Shown: positions 8,509 through 17,909, numbered from the stretch's first letter. The stretch: 62,030 nucleotides of DNA from Xylanimicrobium pachnodae JCM 13526 = NBRC 107786 (GCA_001592145.1 BCWJ01000021.1:1-62030); one strand, 5' to 3'. The notes: generated from the letters alone by a model not told the origin. Translations and numbers: made by a program.

Positions 8509-8565
8509 CGAACGTCCCGCGGCGTCGGCATCCGGTGACGGGATGCCGACGCCGCGGGACGTTCG
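8509..8565. terminator. 25-bp perfect bidirectional terminator hairpin
   Basis: Arms 8509-8533 and 8541-8565 are perfect reverse complements over 25 bp with a seven-base loop. The hairpin lies between the convergent beta-helix gene (ends 8500) and FKBP gene (ends 8606), so it probably stops transcription from both sides. A short direct repeat, CAGAGCACGGCG, follows twice at 8575-8602. Confidence 0.85.
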
Positions 8566-8605
8566 GCTGCGGCTCAGAGCACGGCGAAGTCAGAGCACGG
8601 CGGGG

Positions 8606-9013
8606 TCAGCGCACGCCGACGACGTCGACCACGAACACCAGGGTGTCACCGCCGCCGATGCCGGCCTGGGGAACGCCGCGCTGGCCGTAGCCGTGCTCCG
8701 GCGGGATCGACAGCAGCACGCGGTCGCCCACGCTGCGGCCCACCAGGCCCTTGTCCCAGCCGCCGATGACGGCGCCGACCCCGATGGGGAAGTCGATGGT
8801 GGAGCGGCGGTCGTAGGAGTTGTCGAACACGTGGCCGTCCCAGATCTGGCCCAGGTAGTTCACCACGATGGTGCGCCCGGCCTCGACGACGGGGCCGGTG
8901 CCCTCGACGAGAACCTGCACCTGCAGGCCGGAGGGGGCGCCGCCGGCAGGGAACGTCAGCTCGGGCTTGTCGCCGAACGAGCCGGACGCGCTGGGAAGGG
9001 TGGGCGAAGTCAC
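8606..9013 (-). CDS. FKBP-type peptidyl-prolyl cis-trans isomerase
   Basis: 135-residue single-domain FKBP, the usual length for the cytosolic actinobacterial form. Characteristic segments are IVVNYLGQIWDGHVFDNSYD, VIGGWDKGLVGRSVGDR and IPPEHGYGQRGVP. It catalyses proline isomerisation during protein folding. The start is GTG at 9013 with GAGAGG about eight bases upstream. It has no signal peptide or lipobox, unlike the FKBP-like lipoprotein at 5334. It is divergent from the GH15 gene and convergent with the beta-helix gene. Confidence 0.92.
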   Translation of the reverse strand: MTSPTLPSASGSFGDKPELTFPAGGAPSGLQVQVLVEGTGPVVEAGRTIVVNYLGQIWDGHVFDNSYDRRSTIDFPIGVGAVIGGWDKGLVGRSVGDRVLLSIPPEHGYGQRGVPQAGIGGGDTLVFVVDVVGVR

Positions 9014-9142
9014 GAGGGTTGCCTCTCGTCAGGGGGAAGGAACCGGACCAGCCTACGGCGAGCGGCCCGGAGCGGGCCGGTCGGCGCAGGTCACACCCAT
9101 CAGCGCTGGCCAGGCGGGGGCGAGCGTGTGCACGCTGGGGGC

Positions 9143-11152
9143 ATGTCGCACGATCACGGCGCCGCCACCCACCGCACGTCACCGCCCCACGGGTCGGCAG
9201 GCCCGGCCCCCGCCGCCGGGCGCAGCCCGTTCCCCGCGATCGCGGACTACGCGTTCCTCTCCGACTGTGAGACCACGGCGCTGGTGGCGCCGTCGGGAGC
9301 CGTCGAGTGGATGTGCCTGCCCCGCCCGGACTCCCCCAGCGTGTTCACGGCGCTGCTGGACCGCGGTGCCGGCGACTTCCGGGTGGGGCCGTACGGCGTG
9401 CACGTGCCCGTGGCGCGGCGCTACGTGCCGGGCACGCTGGTGCTGGAGACCACGTGGCAGACGCCCACGGGGTGGCTGGTGGTGCGCGACGCCCTGGTGC
9501 TGGGCCCGTGGCACCACACGGCGGTCCGCTCCCCCACGCACCGCCGCACACCCACCGACGACGACGCCGTCCACGTGCTGCTGCGCACCGTCAAGTGCGT
9601 GTCGGGCACGGTGGACCTGGAGGTGGTGTGCGAGCCGCGCCCCGGCTACGGGCGCGACGCCGCCGCATGGGAGTACGACGGCGACGCGTACGGCAGCGCG
9701 GTGGCCCGCCCCGACGTCGCCCAGGGCCCGGCAGGCTCTCGCGGCACCGGCGCCCCCGTGCTCCGCCTGAGCTCGAGCCTGCGCATCGGGCTGGGCGCCG
9801 GCCGAGCCACCGCGCGCAGCCGCATGACCGACGGTGACGAGCACTTCATCGCGCTGGCCTGGACCGGGGACCCCTCTGAGGCGGCACCGCCCGCCCAGGG
9901 CATGCCCACCACGTGGGCCGACGCCGTCGACGCCATGTGGCGCACCGAGCAGTTCTGGCGCTCCTGGATCACGCAGGGCGTGTTCCCGGACCACCCGTGG
10001 CGCGTCTACCTGCAACGGTCCGCGCTCACGCTCAAGGGCCTGACCTACGCGCCCACGGGTGCGCTGCTCGCCGCGGCGACGACGTCGCTGCCCGAGTCGC
10101 CGCACGGCGCACGCAACTGGGACTACCGGTACTCGTGGGTGCGCGACTCGACGTTCGCGCTGTGGGGCCTGTACACGCTGGGCCTGGACCGGGAGGCGGA
10201 CGACTTCTTCGCGTTCCTCCAGGACGTGGCCCAGGACAAGCTCCAGGTCATGTACGGCGTGGGTGGCGAGCTGCGGCTCGACGAGTCCGAGCTGGACCAC
10301 CTGTGGGGGTACGAGGGCGCCCGGCCGGTGCGCGTCGGCAACGCCGCCTACGCCCAGGAGCAGCACGACGTGTGGGGTGCCGTGCTCGACTCGGTGTGGT
10401 TGCACGCCAAGTCGCGCGACCAGCTCCCCGAGTCGGTGTGGCCCATGCTGCGCCACCAGGTCGAGGAGGCGGCGACCCACTGGCGCGAGCCCGACCGCGG
10501 GATCTGGGAGGTGCGCGGGGACCCGCAACACTTCACGTCGAGCAAGCTCATGTGCTGGGTGGCCCTGGATCGCGGCGCACGCCTGGCCGAGCTGTACGAC
10601 GAGCCCGAGACCGCGGCCCGGTGGCAGGCCGTCGCGGAGGAGATCCGCGCCGACATCTGCGCCCACGGCGTCGACTCCCGCGGCGTGTTCGTGCAGCACT
10701 ACGGATCCGACGCGCTCGACGCGTCCTGCCTGCTGGTCCCGCTGCTGCGGTTCCTGCCGCCCGACGACGAGCGCGTCGTCGCCACGGTGCGCGCCATCGC
10801 GGACGAGCTCACCGAGGACGGCCTGGTTCTGCGCTACCGCGTCCAGGAGACGGACGACGGGTTCGGCACGCCCGAGGGCGCCTTCACGATCTGCTCGTTC
10901 TGGCTGGTGTCCGCGCTCGTCGAGATCGGTGACGTCGACCGGGCGCGCTCACTGTGCGAACGGCTGCTGGGCTATGCCAGCCCGCTCGTGCTCTACGCCG
11001 AGCAGATCGACGCGGCGACGGGCCGCCACCTGGGCAACTTCCCGCAGGCGTTCACCCACCTGGCGCTCATCAACGCCGTGATGCACGTGATCCGGGCCGA
11101 GGGCGCCACGGGCGACCGCCACCGCTTCCAGGCCGCGCACCACGCCCGCTGA
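9143..11152 (+). CDS. GH15 family glucoamylase/trehalase-like glycosidase
   Basis: 669-residue cytoplasmic protein. The N-terminal beta-sandwich begins at IADYAFLSDCETTALVAPSG. The catalytic (alpha/alpha)6 barrel carries the family signature RNWDYRYSWVRDS near residues 323-335 and a second Glu-containing loop, ASPLVLYAEQID, near the C-terminus. GH15 enzymes invert alpha-glucosidic bonds; bacterial members of this length include glucoamylase-like enzymes and the mycobacterial-type trehalase, which sequence alone does not separate. ATG 9143 is preferred with a weak GGGGG site; GTG 9128 is an alternative adding five residues. The gene stands alone and is followed by a palindromic repeat. Confidence 0.88.
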   Translation: MSHDHGAATHRTSPPHGSAGPAPAAGRSPFPAIADYAFLSDCETTALVAPSGAVEWMCLPRPDSPSVFTALLDRGAGDFRVGPYGVHVPVARRYVPGTLVLETTWQTPTGWLVVRDALVLGPWHHTAVRSPTHRRTPTDDDAVHVLLRTVKCVSGTVDLEVVCEPRPGYGRDAAAWEYDGDAYGSAVARPDVAQGPAGSRGTGAPVLRLSSSLRIGLGAGRATARSRMTDGDEHFIALAWTGDPSEAAPPAQGMPTTWADAVDAMWRTEQFWRSWITQGVFPDHPWRVYLQRSALTLKGLTYAPTGALLAAATTSLPESPHGARNWDYRYSWVRDSTFALWGLYTLGLDREADDFFAFLQDVAQDKLQVMYGVGGELRLDESELDHLWGYEGARPVRVGNAAYAQEQHDVWGAVLDSVWLHAKSRDQLPESVWPMLRHQVEEAATHWREPDRGIWEVRGDPQHFTSSKLMCWVALDRGARLAELYDEPETAARWQAVAEEIRADICAHGVDSRGVFVQHYGSDALDASCLLVPLLRFLPPDDERVVATVRAIADELTEDGLVLRYRVQETDDGFGTPEGAFTICSFWLVSALVEIGDVDRARSLCERLLGYASPLVLYAEQIDAATGRHLGNFPQAFTHLALINAVMHVIRAEGATGDRHRFQAAHHAR

Positions 11153-11160
11153 CCCCGCGC

Positions 11161-11211
11161 ACGTGGTTTCGACAGGCTCGACCACCGGTGGTTGAGCCTG
11201 TCGAACCACGT
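11161..11211. repeat. REP-like dispersed palindrome (CGACAGGCTCGACCACC type)
   Basis: Long imperfect hairpin: ACGTGGTTTCGACAGGCTC pairs with its complement at 11194-11211 apart from one bulged T, around an inner ACCACCGGTGGT palindrome. It sits between the convergent GH15 and Bax1 genes and could double as a terminator. Elements with this core are dispersed in many actinobacterial genomes (recall, not search). A 19-base part of it recurs at 49345-49363. Confidence 0.7.
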
Positions 11212-11221
11212 AGCGGCCCTG

Positions 11222-12109
11222 TCAGTCGCGGCCCTGGAGCAGGGCGAGCAGGCGCAGGAACTCCAGGTACAGCCAGATGAGCGTGACCAGCAGGCCGAAC
11301 GCGGCCGCCCACGCGAAGCGGGCCGGAACACCCTGGTCGACGCCACGCTTGATGGAGTCGAAGTCCATGATGAGCGACGCCGCCGCGAGACCGATCGCCA
11401 CGATGCCCACGATGATGCCGATGGTGCCGCCGCGGGCACCCGCACCGGCGAGCACGCCCGTCCACACCAGCACCAGGTTGATGAGCTGGAAGGCGAGGAA
11501 CGCGACCAGCGAGATCATCAGCCAGCGCGTGAACTTGGGCGTCACCCGCACCTTGCCGGACTTGTACAGGAACAGGGCGGCGGCGAACGTGACCATGGTG
11601 GCCAGCACGGCCTGCGTCACGATGCTGTCGAGCGGGGAGGCCGCGGGACCCACGACGAGGTTCTGGAACGCGTAGGAGATCCCGCCCAGGAACACACCCT
11701 GCGCCACGGTGTACAGCGTGATGAGCACGGGGCTCGGGTTCTTCTTGAACGCGTTGACCAGGCCCAGCACCAGGCCCACGACCATGCCGACGGGCCAGAT
11801 CGCGGGCGCCGCCTGCCAGGTGATCGCCGCGACGACGACCAGCAGGGCGAGCAGCCCGCCCGTCTTGACGATCACGTCGTCGTAGGTGAGTCGCTTGGTG
11901 TCCGCCGTCGTCGCCGACGGGGCGTTGTACAGGTTCTCCAGCGACGCGGCGTCGGCGGTCTGCGCGCCGTACGCGCCCGCGGTGGGAGCTGCCTGGCCGT
12001 AGCGCGGCTGCGTCGCCGTCATGCCGGGGACGGCGTTGCCTCGCCGGGGCGCGCCGGTGCGGCGCGGCTCGCCGAAGACGTCGCTGTTCGAGAAGTAGGG
12101 GTTGCTCAC
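11222..12109 (-). CDS. Bax inhibitor-1/YccA family membrane protein
   Basis: 295 residues. A polar N-terminal extension of about 80 residues, rich in Gly, Ala and Pro, precedes seven hydrophobic helices, as is common in actinobacterial YccA homologues. Family-like sequence includes NPSPVLITLYTVAQGVFLG and ASLIMDFDSIKRGVDQG, where the conserved DFD lies before the last helix. Bax1 proteins are thought to act as cation/proton-linked channels or stress modulators; the role here is unknown. The gene is monocistronic, convergent with GH15 and divergent from an ABC exporter. Confidence 0.9.
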   Translation of the reverse strand: MSNPYFSNSDVFGEPRRTGAPRRGNAVPGMTATQPRYGQAAPTAGAYGAQTADAASLENLYNAPSATTADTKRLTYDDVIVKTGGLLALLVVVAAITWQAAPAIWPVGMVVGLVLGLVNAFKKNPSPVLITLYTVAQGVFLGGISYAFQNLVVGPAASPLDSIVTQAVLATMVTFAAALFLYKSGKVRVTPKFTRWLMISLVAFLAFQLINLVLVWTGVLAGAGARGGTIGIIVGIVAIGLAAASLIMDFDSIKRGVDQGVPARFAWAAAFGLLVTLIWLYLEFLRLLALLQGRD

Positions 12110-12248
12110 GTGCTCCTCCAGGTGTGGGGTGTGCGACCCCTATTGTGCCGTCTCAACCTGGTGTTTGGGTGAGTTTTCGCCTGCCGATGAGCGAAGGTTC
12201 CGGCCGGGGACGGCGCACGACCCCCGGGGAACCCCCTACGCTCGACTC

Positions 12249-13253
12249 ATGATCGAGGCACACGGCCTGACCAAGCGTTATGGCCCCAAGACAGCCGTCG
12301 ATGGCGTCACCTTCACCGTCCGCCCGGGCATCGTCACGGGCTTCCTGGGGCCGAACGGCGCCGGGAAGTCGACGACGATGCGCATGATCATGGGCCTGGA
12401 CCGGCCCACGGCCGGCACGGTGACCGTCAACGGACTCCCGTACGCACAGCTGCGCTCCCCGCTCACGCAGGTCGGGGCGCTGCTCGAGGCACGCGCCGTG
12501 CATCCCGGCAGGTCCGCCCGGATGCACCTGCGCGTGCTCGCGGCCACGCACGGCCTGCCCACCTCCCGCGTGGACGAGGTGATCGAGCTGACCGGGCTGG
12601 AGTCGGTGGCGCGCAAGCGCGTCGGCGGGTTCTCGCTCGGCATGGGCCAGCGCCTGGGCATCGCGGCGGCACTGCTGGGCGACCCGAAGACTCTGATCCT
12701 CGACGAGCCCGTCAACGGCCTGGACCCCGAGGGCGTCCTGTGGGTGCGCAACCTGGCCCGCTACCTCGCGAGCCAGGGCCGCACGGTGTTCCTGTCCTCG
12801 CACCTGATGAGCGAGGTGGCGCTGACCGCCGACCACGTCATCGTCATCGGCAAGGGCCGGATCCTGGCGGACACGTCGGTCAAGGACTTCACCGCGGGGG
12901 CGTCGCGCAAGGTGGTGCGGGTACGCACCCCGCGGGCCACCGCTCTCGCGTCGGCCATCGTGCGCGCGGGCGGCACGGCCACCCCGGTGCCCGACGACCA
13001 GGCGGTGGGCGACGCTCCCCCCACCCTGCTGGAGGTCGCCGGCCTCGACGCTCCCGCCATCGGCGAGCTCGCCCTGACCGCCGAGGTGGCGCTGCACGAG
13101 CTGACCCCGGTCGCCTCGACCCTCGAGCAGGCGTACATGGAGCTGACCGCCGACTCGGTGGAGTACCGCACCGAGGACGTGTCGCACGTCGGCGGCGCGG
13201 CGGCGTCGGCCGCGGCCACCCCCGGTACGAACGCGAGCGGAGAGCGGCGATGA
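12249..13253 (+). CDS. ABC exporter ATP-binding protein
   Basis: 334-residue nucleotide-binding subunit. Walker A is GPNGAGKS, the signature is FSLGMGQR and Walker B is LILDEPVNGLD; about 100 extra C-terminal residues follow the ATPase core, as in exporters of the DRI/CcmA type. It powers the permease encoded next. No ribosome site precedes ATG 12249, but a TACGCT -10 (12237-12242) ends six bases before it, so the transcript is probably leaderless; the longer frame from 12102 runs through intergenic DNA. Its stop overlaps the permease start (ATGA). Substrate unknown; drugs, peptides or lipids are possible. Confidence 0.88.
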   Translation: MIEAHGLTKRYGPKTAVDGVTFTVRPGIVTGFLGPNGAGKSTTMRMIMGLDRPTAGTVTVNGLPYAQLRSPLTQVGALLEARAVHPGRSARMHLRVLAATHGLPTSRVDEVIELTGLESVARKRVGGFSLGMGQRLGIAAALLGDPKTLILDEPVNGLDPEGVLWVRNLARYLASQGRTVFLSSHLMSEVALTADHVIVIGKGRILADTSVKDFTAGASRKVVRVRTPRATALASAIVRAGGTATPVPDDQAVGDAPPTLLEVAGLDAPAIGELALTAEVALHELTPVASTLEQAYMELTADSVEYRTEDVSHVGGAAASAAATPGTNASGERR

Positions 13254-14128
13254 GCACCACCACGACCACCTTCACGTCCCCCTTCGCCTCGTCGAGGGTC
13301 CGCTTCTCGCGCCTGCTCGTCTCCGAGTGGCGCAAGCTGTGGAGCCTGCGGTCCACCTGGTGGGTGCTGGGCATCACGGCCCTGCTGATCATCGGCTTCG
13401 CTCTGATCTTCTCGGCGGCCATGTCGAGCGCCATGTCCGACCCGGAGTTCGAGCGCCAGATGGGCGGGGCGATCCACCCGACGACGTACGTGACCTCCGG
13501 GTACACGTTCGCGGTGCTGGTCGGGGCCGCACTGGGCGCCCTCACCGTCACCGGCGAGTACTCGACCGGGATGATCCGCGCGACGCTGAGCGCGGCGCCC
13601 ACCCGGCTGCCCGTGCTGTGGGCCAAGCTCGTCGTGGTGGCCGTGGCCATCTTCGGCGTCACGGCCCTGTCGACGGCGGTCGCCTACGTGGTGACGAACC
13701 CGATCCTCTCGGGCCACAACATCCACATCGACCTGTCCGACGGCGAGCACGTGCGCGCCCTGCTGGGCGTGCCGCTGTACGTCACGGTGGTGGCCCTGTT
13801 CGCCGTCGCCGTCGGGGTGCTGCTCCGCTCGACGCCGGGGGCGATCGTCACCGTCGTCGGCGTGTTCTTCCTGGTGCCGACGATTGCCTCGGTCATCGCG
13901 ATGGCCACCGGGCAGGCCTGGGCGGAGGCGGTCAACAAGTGGCTGCCCGGCGCGGCCGGTGAGCGCATCATCACCCAGGTGGGCGAGGCCGCCCCCGTCA
14001 ACGGCGCCACGGGTCCCGGCAGCACCCTGGCCCTGTTCGACGCCTGGACCGGCTTCGCCGTGCTCGGCGCGTACACGGTGGTGCTGATCGCGGTGGCCGC
14101 CGTCGTGCTCAAGCGCCGCGACGCCTGA
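13250..14128 (+). CDS. ABC-2 type permease
   Basis: 292-residue integral membrane protein with six hydrophobic helices and a large extracytoplasmic loop after helix 1, typical of ABC-2 exporters. Segments include LLVSEWRKLWSLRSTWWVL at the start of helix 1 and ALTVTGEYSTGMIRATLSA, the usual signature after helix 2. ATG overlaps the stop of the ATPase gene by four bases, so translation is coupled. It forms the membrane half of the exporter; transported substrate unknown. Confidence 0.88.
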   Translation: MSTTTTTFTSPFASSRVRFSRLLVSEWRKLWSLRSTWWVLGITALLIIGFALIFSAAMSSAMSDPEFERQMGGAIHPTTYVTSGYTFAVLVGAALGALTVTGEYSTGMIRATLSAAPTRLPVLWAKLVVVAVAIFGVTALSTAVAYVVTNPILSGHNIHIDLSDGEHVRALLGVPLYVTVVALFAVAVGVLLRSTPGAIVTVVGVFFLVPTIASVIAMATGQAWAEAVNKWLPGAAGERIITQVGEAAPVNGATGPGSTLALFDAWTGFAVLGAYTVVLIAVAAVVLKRRDA

Positions 14129-14153
14129 GCACCGACGCGACCGCGGGACGACC

Positions 14154-14186
14154 AGGGCGCCCGCCCCTTCCCGGGGCGGGCGCCCT
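14154..14186. terminator. 14-bp G+C hairpin, bidirectional terminator
   Basis: Arms 14154-14167 and 14173-14186 pair perfectly over 14 bp around loop TTCCC. The hairpin lies between the convergent ABC permease (ends 14128) and MFS gene (ends 14205). Confidence 0.85.
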
Positions 14187-14204
14187 GCGCGCGTCCGACC
14201 GCCG

Positions 14205-15458
14205 TCAGCGCGCGGTCAGCACGTCCACTCGCACGGACTCCTCGACGCCCCCGTCGTCGGGCGTCGCCGACGGCGTCACCTCGGCGACGTCCTCCGGCGT
14301 CGTCGTCTCTGCGGCTGCGGCGACGACGCGGCCGAAGACGGCCAGGACGGCGATGCCGACGGCGAGCACCACGGCCGCGACCCAGAACGGGGAGGCGAGC
14401 GAGACGTGCTCGGCGAGCAGGCCGGAGACCACGGGGGCGGGGGCGGCGAAGCCCCAGCGGACCATGTTGAACGCTCCGGTGGTGACGCGGCGCTCGGGGT
14501 CGCCAGTGGCGAGCGCCAGGTCGGTGACGGTCGCGTTGATGATGCCCATGCCCAGGCCGGCGATCACCAGCATCGTGATCGAGAACCACGTGGCCGGCGT
14601 GAGCGCGAGGCCCACGAGGGTCAGCAGCAGGGTGCCGAGCGCGATACCGACGGTCCACACCTCGCCCACCGCCTCCCGCAGCCGGTGCCCGATGACCAGG
14701 ATGCCCACGGCGAGCCCGGCGCCCCAGCCGGTGAAGACCAGGCCGAGGGGCACGATGCCCAGCCCGAGCGCCACGGGGCCGAAGCCCAGCACGGTGAAGA
14801 ACACGAAGTTGTAGGTGGCCACCACGATCGAGACGATGACGAACGCGGGGCGCCGGAAGGCGGCGAAGGCCCGGCGCACGGTGAGCGGAGCGGGGCGCTC
14901 GGCCGGGTCGTGCAACCGGGTCACGGCGACGACGAGCGCGACGATCATGAAGATGCCGCAGGCGAAGAAGGGCACCCGCCACGAGAACTGGCCCAGCAGC
15001 CCGCCGATGAGGGGGCCGAGCGCGAACCCGAGCCCCAGGCACGTCTCGTACAGCTCGACGGCCCACTCCCGGTCGCGGGCCAGGCCGATGAGCAGCACCA
15101 TCGCGGTCACGAAGAACATCGAGTTGCCCAGGCCCCACAGGCCACGCAGGGCGGCGAGGCTGCCGATCGATCCGGCGAACGAGGCCGAGATGGCCGCGAC
15201 GGCGACGACGCTGACGCCGGCCGCGAGGATCTTCTTGTAACCGAACCGGCCCGTGGCGATCGTCACCGGGATCATGAAGATCGCCATGACCGCGACGTAC
15301 GCGGTGAACAGCAGCTCGATCTGCCAGGTCGTCGCGCCGATCTCCTGGCCGATGACGGGCAGGATCGGGTCGACGACGCCGATGCCGGCGATGGCGAAGA
15401 ACGCCGTGATCGCGGTGGCATAGATGGCCATCTTGTTCGGTTCGTCGCGCCTGGGCAC
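14205..15458 (-). CDS. MFS transporter (drug efflux type)
   Basis: 417-residue major facilitator protein with about 12 hydrophobic helices; the early segment IAGIGVVDPILPVIGQEIG and the later LRGLWGLGNSMFFV resemble the TetA/Bcr-type H+ antiporters (DHA1). The likely role is efflux of small toxic compounds. GTG at 15458 is chosen because GGAGG lies seven bases upstream; the longer frame to 15497 starts within the promoter. Its promoter overlaps a palindrome (15497-15528), so an unlinked MarR-like repressor may control it. The C-terminal ~45 residues are acidic and polar. Confidence 0.85.
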   Translation of the reverse strand: MPRRDEPNKMAIYATAITAFFAIAGIGVVDPILPVIGQEIGATTWQIELLFTAYVAVMAIFMIPVTIATGRFGYKKILAAGVSVVAVAAISASFAGSIGSLAALRGLWGLGNSMFFVTAMVLLIGLARDREWAVELYETCLGLGFALGPLIGGLLGQFSWRVPFFACGIFMIVALVVAVTRLHDPAERPAPLTVRRAFAAFRRPAFVIVSIVVATYNFVFFTVLGFGPVALGLGIVPLGLVFTGWGAGLAVGILVIGHRLREAVGEVWTVGIALGTLLLTLVGLALTPATWFSITMLVIAGLGMGIINATVTDLALATGDPERRVTTGAFNMVRWGFAAPAPVVSGLLAEHVSLASPFWVAAVVLAVGIAVLAVFGRVVAAAAETTTPEDVAEVTPSATPDDGGVEESVRVDVLTAR

Positions 15459-15496
15459 GCGTGCGCCTCCTCGGATGCGGGTGGGGGATGGCACCA

Positions 15497-15528
15497 AATC
15501 TACGCCTGTTTAGTTGCCCGCCGCAACT
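15497..15528 (-). promoter_or_regulatory. MFS promoter with MarR-like operator
   Basis: On the minus strand, TTGCGG (15521-15526) and TAGATT (15497-15502) are separated by 18 bases and suit -35 and -10 elements. Palindrome AGTTGC-N5-GCAACT (15512-15528) covers the -35. CTGTTTAG also occurs as a direct repeat at 15506-15513 and 15527-15534. The arrangement suggests repression by a MarR-type dimer. Confidence 0.5.
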
Positions 15529-15686
15529 GTTTAGGGCCCTCGCCGTCCCGCCGGAGGCCGGGCCCGCGGCCTCCCCCGACCGCGGGAACGTGGCGCCAGG
15601 TTTCGGCGCATTTCGTGCCCGCGGCTAGTCTGACCCGGCGCACCGGCCCATCTGCGGTGCGTTTCCCGAGGTGGAGGAAGTCGACG

Positions 15687-17909
15687 ATGGCGAGGAACGC
15701 CGGGCCCGCAGGAGCGTGTACGCAGCGACGGGCGTCCAGCACGACCGGGGTCAGGAGGGCGGCGGCACTGCTCGCCGTCCTGGCGATGGCGGCGCTCGGC
15801 GCCATCGGGCTCGCGGTGCCCGCCCAGGCCGATGCGGGAGGTGAGCACTACACCATCGGCACCGACACCACGTACGCGCCGTTCGAGTTCAACGACGGCA
15901 CCGAGCTCCACGGCATCGACATCGACCTGCTCGAGGCGATCGCGAAGAACCAGCACTTCACGATCACGTGGAAGCAGCTCGGGTTCGACGCCGCGGTGCA
16001 AGCCCTCCAGGCCGACCAGGTCGACGCCGTCATGGCCGGCATGACGATCACGGACGAGCGGAAGCAGACGTTCGACTTCAGCGACGGGTACTTCACCGGA
16101 GGCATCCAGTTCGGCGTGCTCGACGGCTCGGACATCGCGTCCCTCGACGACCTGCGGGGCCAGACGGTCGCCGTCAAGACGGGCACCCAGGGCCAGACGT
16201 ACGCCGAGTCGCTCCAGGCGCAGTACGACCTGACCGTCACGCCGTACTCCGACACGACCGACATGGTCGACGCGGTCAAGGCCGGGCAGGCCGTCGCCTA
16301 CGCCGAGGACTACCCGGTGGTCGCCTACGGCATCACGAAGGGCTCCGGGTTCCGCCTCATCGGTGAGCCCGCGCTCGGCGGCGACTACGGCTTCGCCGTC
16401 AACAAGGGCCAGAACCCCGAGCTCATCGAGAAGTTCGACGCCGGCCTCGCCGCCCTGAAGGCGGACGGCACGTACGACGCGATCGTCGCGAAGTACGTCG
16501 GGACCTCGGCGGCCGGCGCGAGCGGTGCGCAGACGCCGCCGCTCGGCCACGGCGAGACGTTCACGGTCGGCACCGACACCACGTACGCGCCGTTCGAGTT
16601 CAACGACGGCACCACGCTCAAGGGCATCGACATCGACCTGCTCGAGGCGATCGCCAAGAACCAGAACTTCCACGTCACCTGGAAGCAGCTCGGGTTCGAC
16701 GCGGCCGTCCAGGCCCTGCAGGCCAACCAGGTCGACGGCGTCATGGCCGGCATGTCGATCACGCCGGAACGCCAGCAGACGTTCGACTTCAGCAACGGGT
16801 ACTTCACCGGCGGCATCCAGTTCGGCGTGCTCGACGGCTCGGACTTCCAGACCCTCGACGACCTGACGGGCCAGACGGTCGCCGTCAAGACGGGCACCCA
16901 GGGGCAGGAGTACGCCGAGTCGCTGCGCGAGCAGTACGACCTGAAGGTCACCCCGTACTCGGACACCACCGACATGGTGGACGCCGTCAAGGCCGGGCAG
17001 GCCGTCGCCTACGCCGAGGACTACCCGGTGCTGGCCTACGGCATCACCCAGGGTTCCGGGTTCCGCCTCATCGGCAAGCCCGCCCTGGGCAGCGACTACG
17101 GCTTCGCCGTCAACAAGGGCCAGAACCCCGAGCTCATCGAGATGTTCGACGCCGGCCTGAAGAACCTCAAGGCCGACGGCACGTACGACGCGATCATCGC
17201 CACCTACGTCGGGGCGCAGGACGACGACGCGGCCGCCCCCACGGCCACCGCGAAGCCTTCCCTGCTGGAGATGCTCGACCAGTACTCGCCGGCCCTGCTG
17301 CGCGGCCTGTGGCTGACGTTCCTGGCGACCGTCATCTCGCTGGCGGCCTCGTTCGTCCTGGGCATCGTGTTCGGGTTCGGCCGACTGGCACGGTTCGCGC
17401 CGGCCCGCTGGGTCTCGACGGCGTACGTGTACATCTTCCGCGGCACGCCCATCCTGATCCAGGCGTTCTTCGTGTTCTTCGCCGTCCCGCAGCTCCTCCC
17501 GGGCGTCAAGTTCAACCCGTTCGTCGCGGGCGCCATCACCCTGGCGCTCAACTCCGGCGCGTACATGACCGAGATCATTCGCGGCGGCATCCTGGCCGTG
17601 GACCCCGGGCAGACAGAGGCGTCCCGCTCGCTCGGCCTCGGGCACCGCAAGACCATGCAGAAGGTGGTCCTGCCCCAGGCGTTCCGGATCATGATCCCGT
17701 CGTTCGTGAACCAGAGCATCATCACGCTCAAGGACACGTCGCTCCTGAGCACGATCGGCCTGGCCGAGCTCACGTTCGCGTCGCGGCAGATCATCGCGTC
17801 CACCTACCAGTCCGCGCAGATCCTGACCATCGTCGCGGTGATGTACTTCGTCGTCATCACGCTGCTGACCGTACTCGCCGACCGCATGGAGAAGAGGTTC
17901 ACCTCGTGA
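15687..17909 (+). CDS. Polar amino acid ABC importer, two binding domains fused to permease
   Basis: 740 residues: signal sequence (1-49), binding domain 1 (about 54-272), binding domain 2 (about 291-509), then an integral permease domain (about 535-740) with HisM/GlnP-type EAA loop [21 protein letters not shown]. Both binding domains start [15 protein letters not shown] and belong to the family-3 solute-binding group. The architecture matches the GlnP tandem-SBD permeases of Gram-positive bacteria, so glutamine, glutamate or another polar amino acid is likely. ATG 15687 has GGAGGAAG at 15673-15680. The stop overlaps the ATPase start. The two binding domains are unusually alike (711-bp offset), which suggests a recent duplication. 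Confidence 0.92.
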   Translation: MARNAGPAGACTQRRASSTTGVRRAAALLAVLAMAALGAIGLAVPAQADAGGEHYTIGTDTTYAPFEFNDGTELHGIDIDLLEAIAKNQHFTITWKQLGFDAAVQALQADQVDAVMAGMTITDERKQTFDFSDGYFTGGIQFGVLDGSDIASLDDLRGQTVAVKTGTQGQTYAESLQAQYDLTVTPYSDTTDMVDAVKAGQAVAYAEDYPVVAYGITKGSGFRLIGEPALGGDYGFAVNKGQNPELIEKFDAGLAALKADGTYDAIVAKYVGTSAAGASGAQTPPLGHGETFTVGTDTTYAPFEFNDGTTLKGIDIDLLEAIAKNQNFHVTWKQLGFDAAVQALQANQVDGVMAGMSITPERQQTFDFSNGYFTGGIQFGVLDGSDFQTLDDLTGQTVAVKTGTQGQEYAESLREQYDLKVTPYSDTTDMVDAVKAGQAVAYAEDYPVLAYGITQGSGFRLIGKPALGSDYGFAVNKGQNPELIEMFDAGLKNLKADGTYDAIIATYVGAQDDDAAAPTATAKPSLLEMLDQYSPALLRGLWLTFLATVISLAASFVLGIVFGFGRLARFAPARWVSTAYVYIFRGTPILIQAFFVFFAVPQLLPGVKFNPFVAGAITLALNSGAYMTEIIRGGILAVDPGQTEASRSLGLGHRKTMQKVVLPQAFRIMIPSFVNQSIITLKDTSLLSTIGLAELTFASRQIIASTYQSAQILTIVAVMYFVVITLLTVLADRMEKRFTS
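15843..17216 (+). repeat. 711-bp tandem intragenic duplication
   Basis: The segment encoding binding domain 1 (from about 15843) repeats with a 711-bp offset (from about 16554) and stays in frame (237 codons). Long stretches are identical or nearly so at DNA level, for example around GGCACCGACACCACGTACGC at 15858 and 16569. The shared part of each copy is about 660 bp. Confidence 0.85.

Noticed and set aside
8543-9142. N-terminal extension of the GH15 frame back to 8543
   Set aside because: The extension runs antisense through the FKBP gene. GH15 homology begins after ATG 9143.
15531-17645. 704-residue minus-strand frame opposite the SBD-permease gene
   Set aside because: It mirrors the internal duplication of the plus-strand gene and has no independent support.
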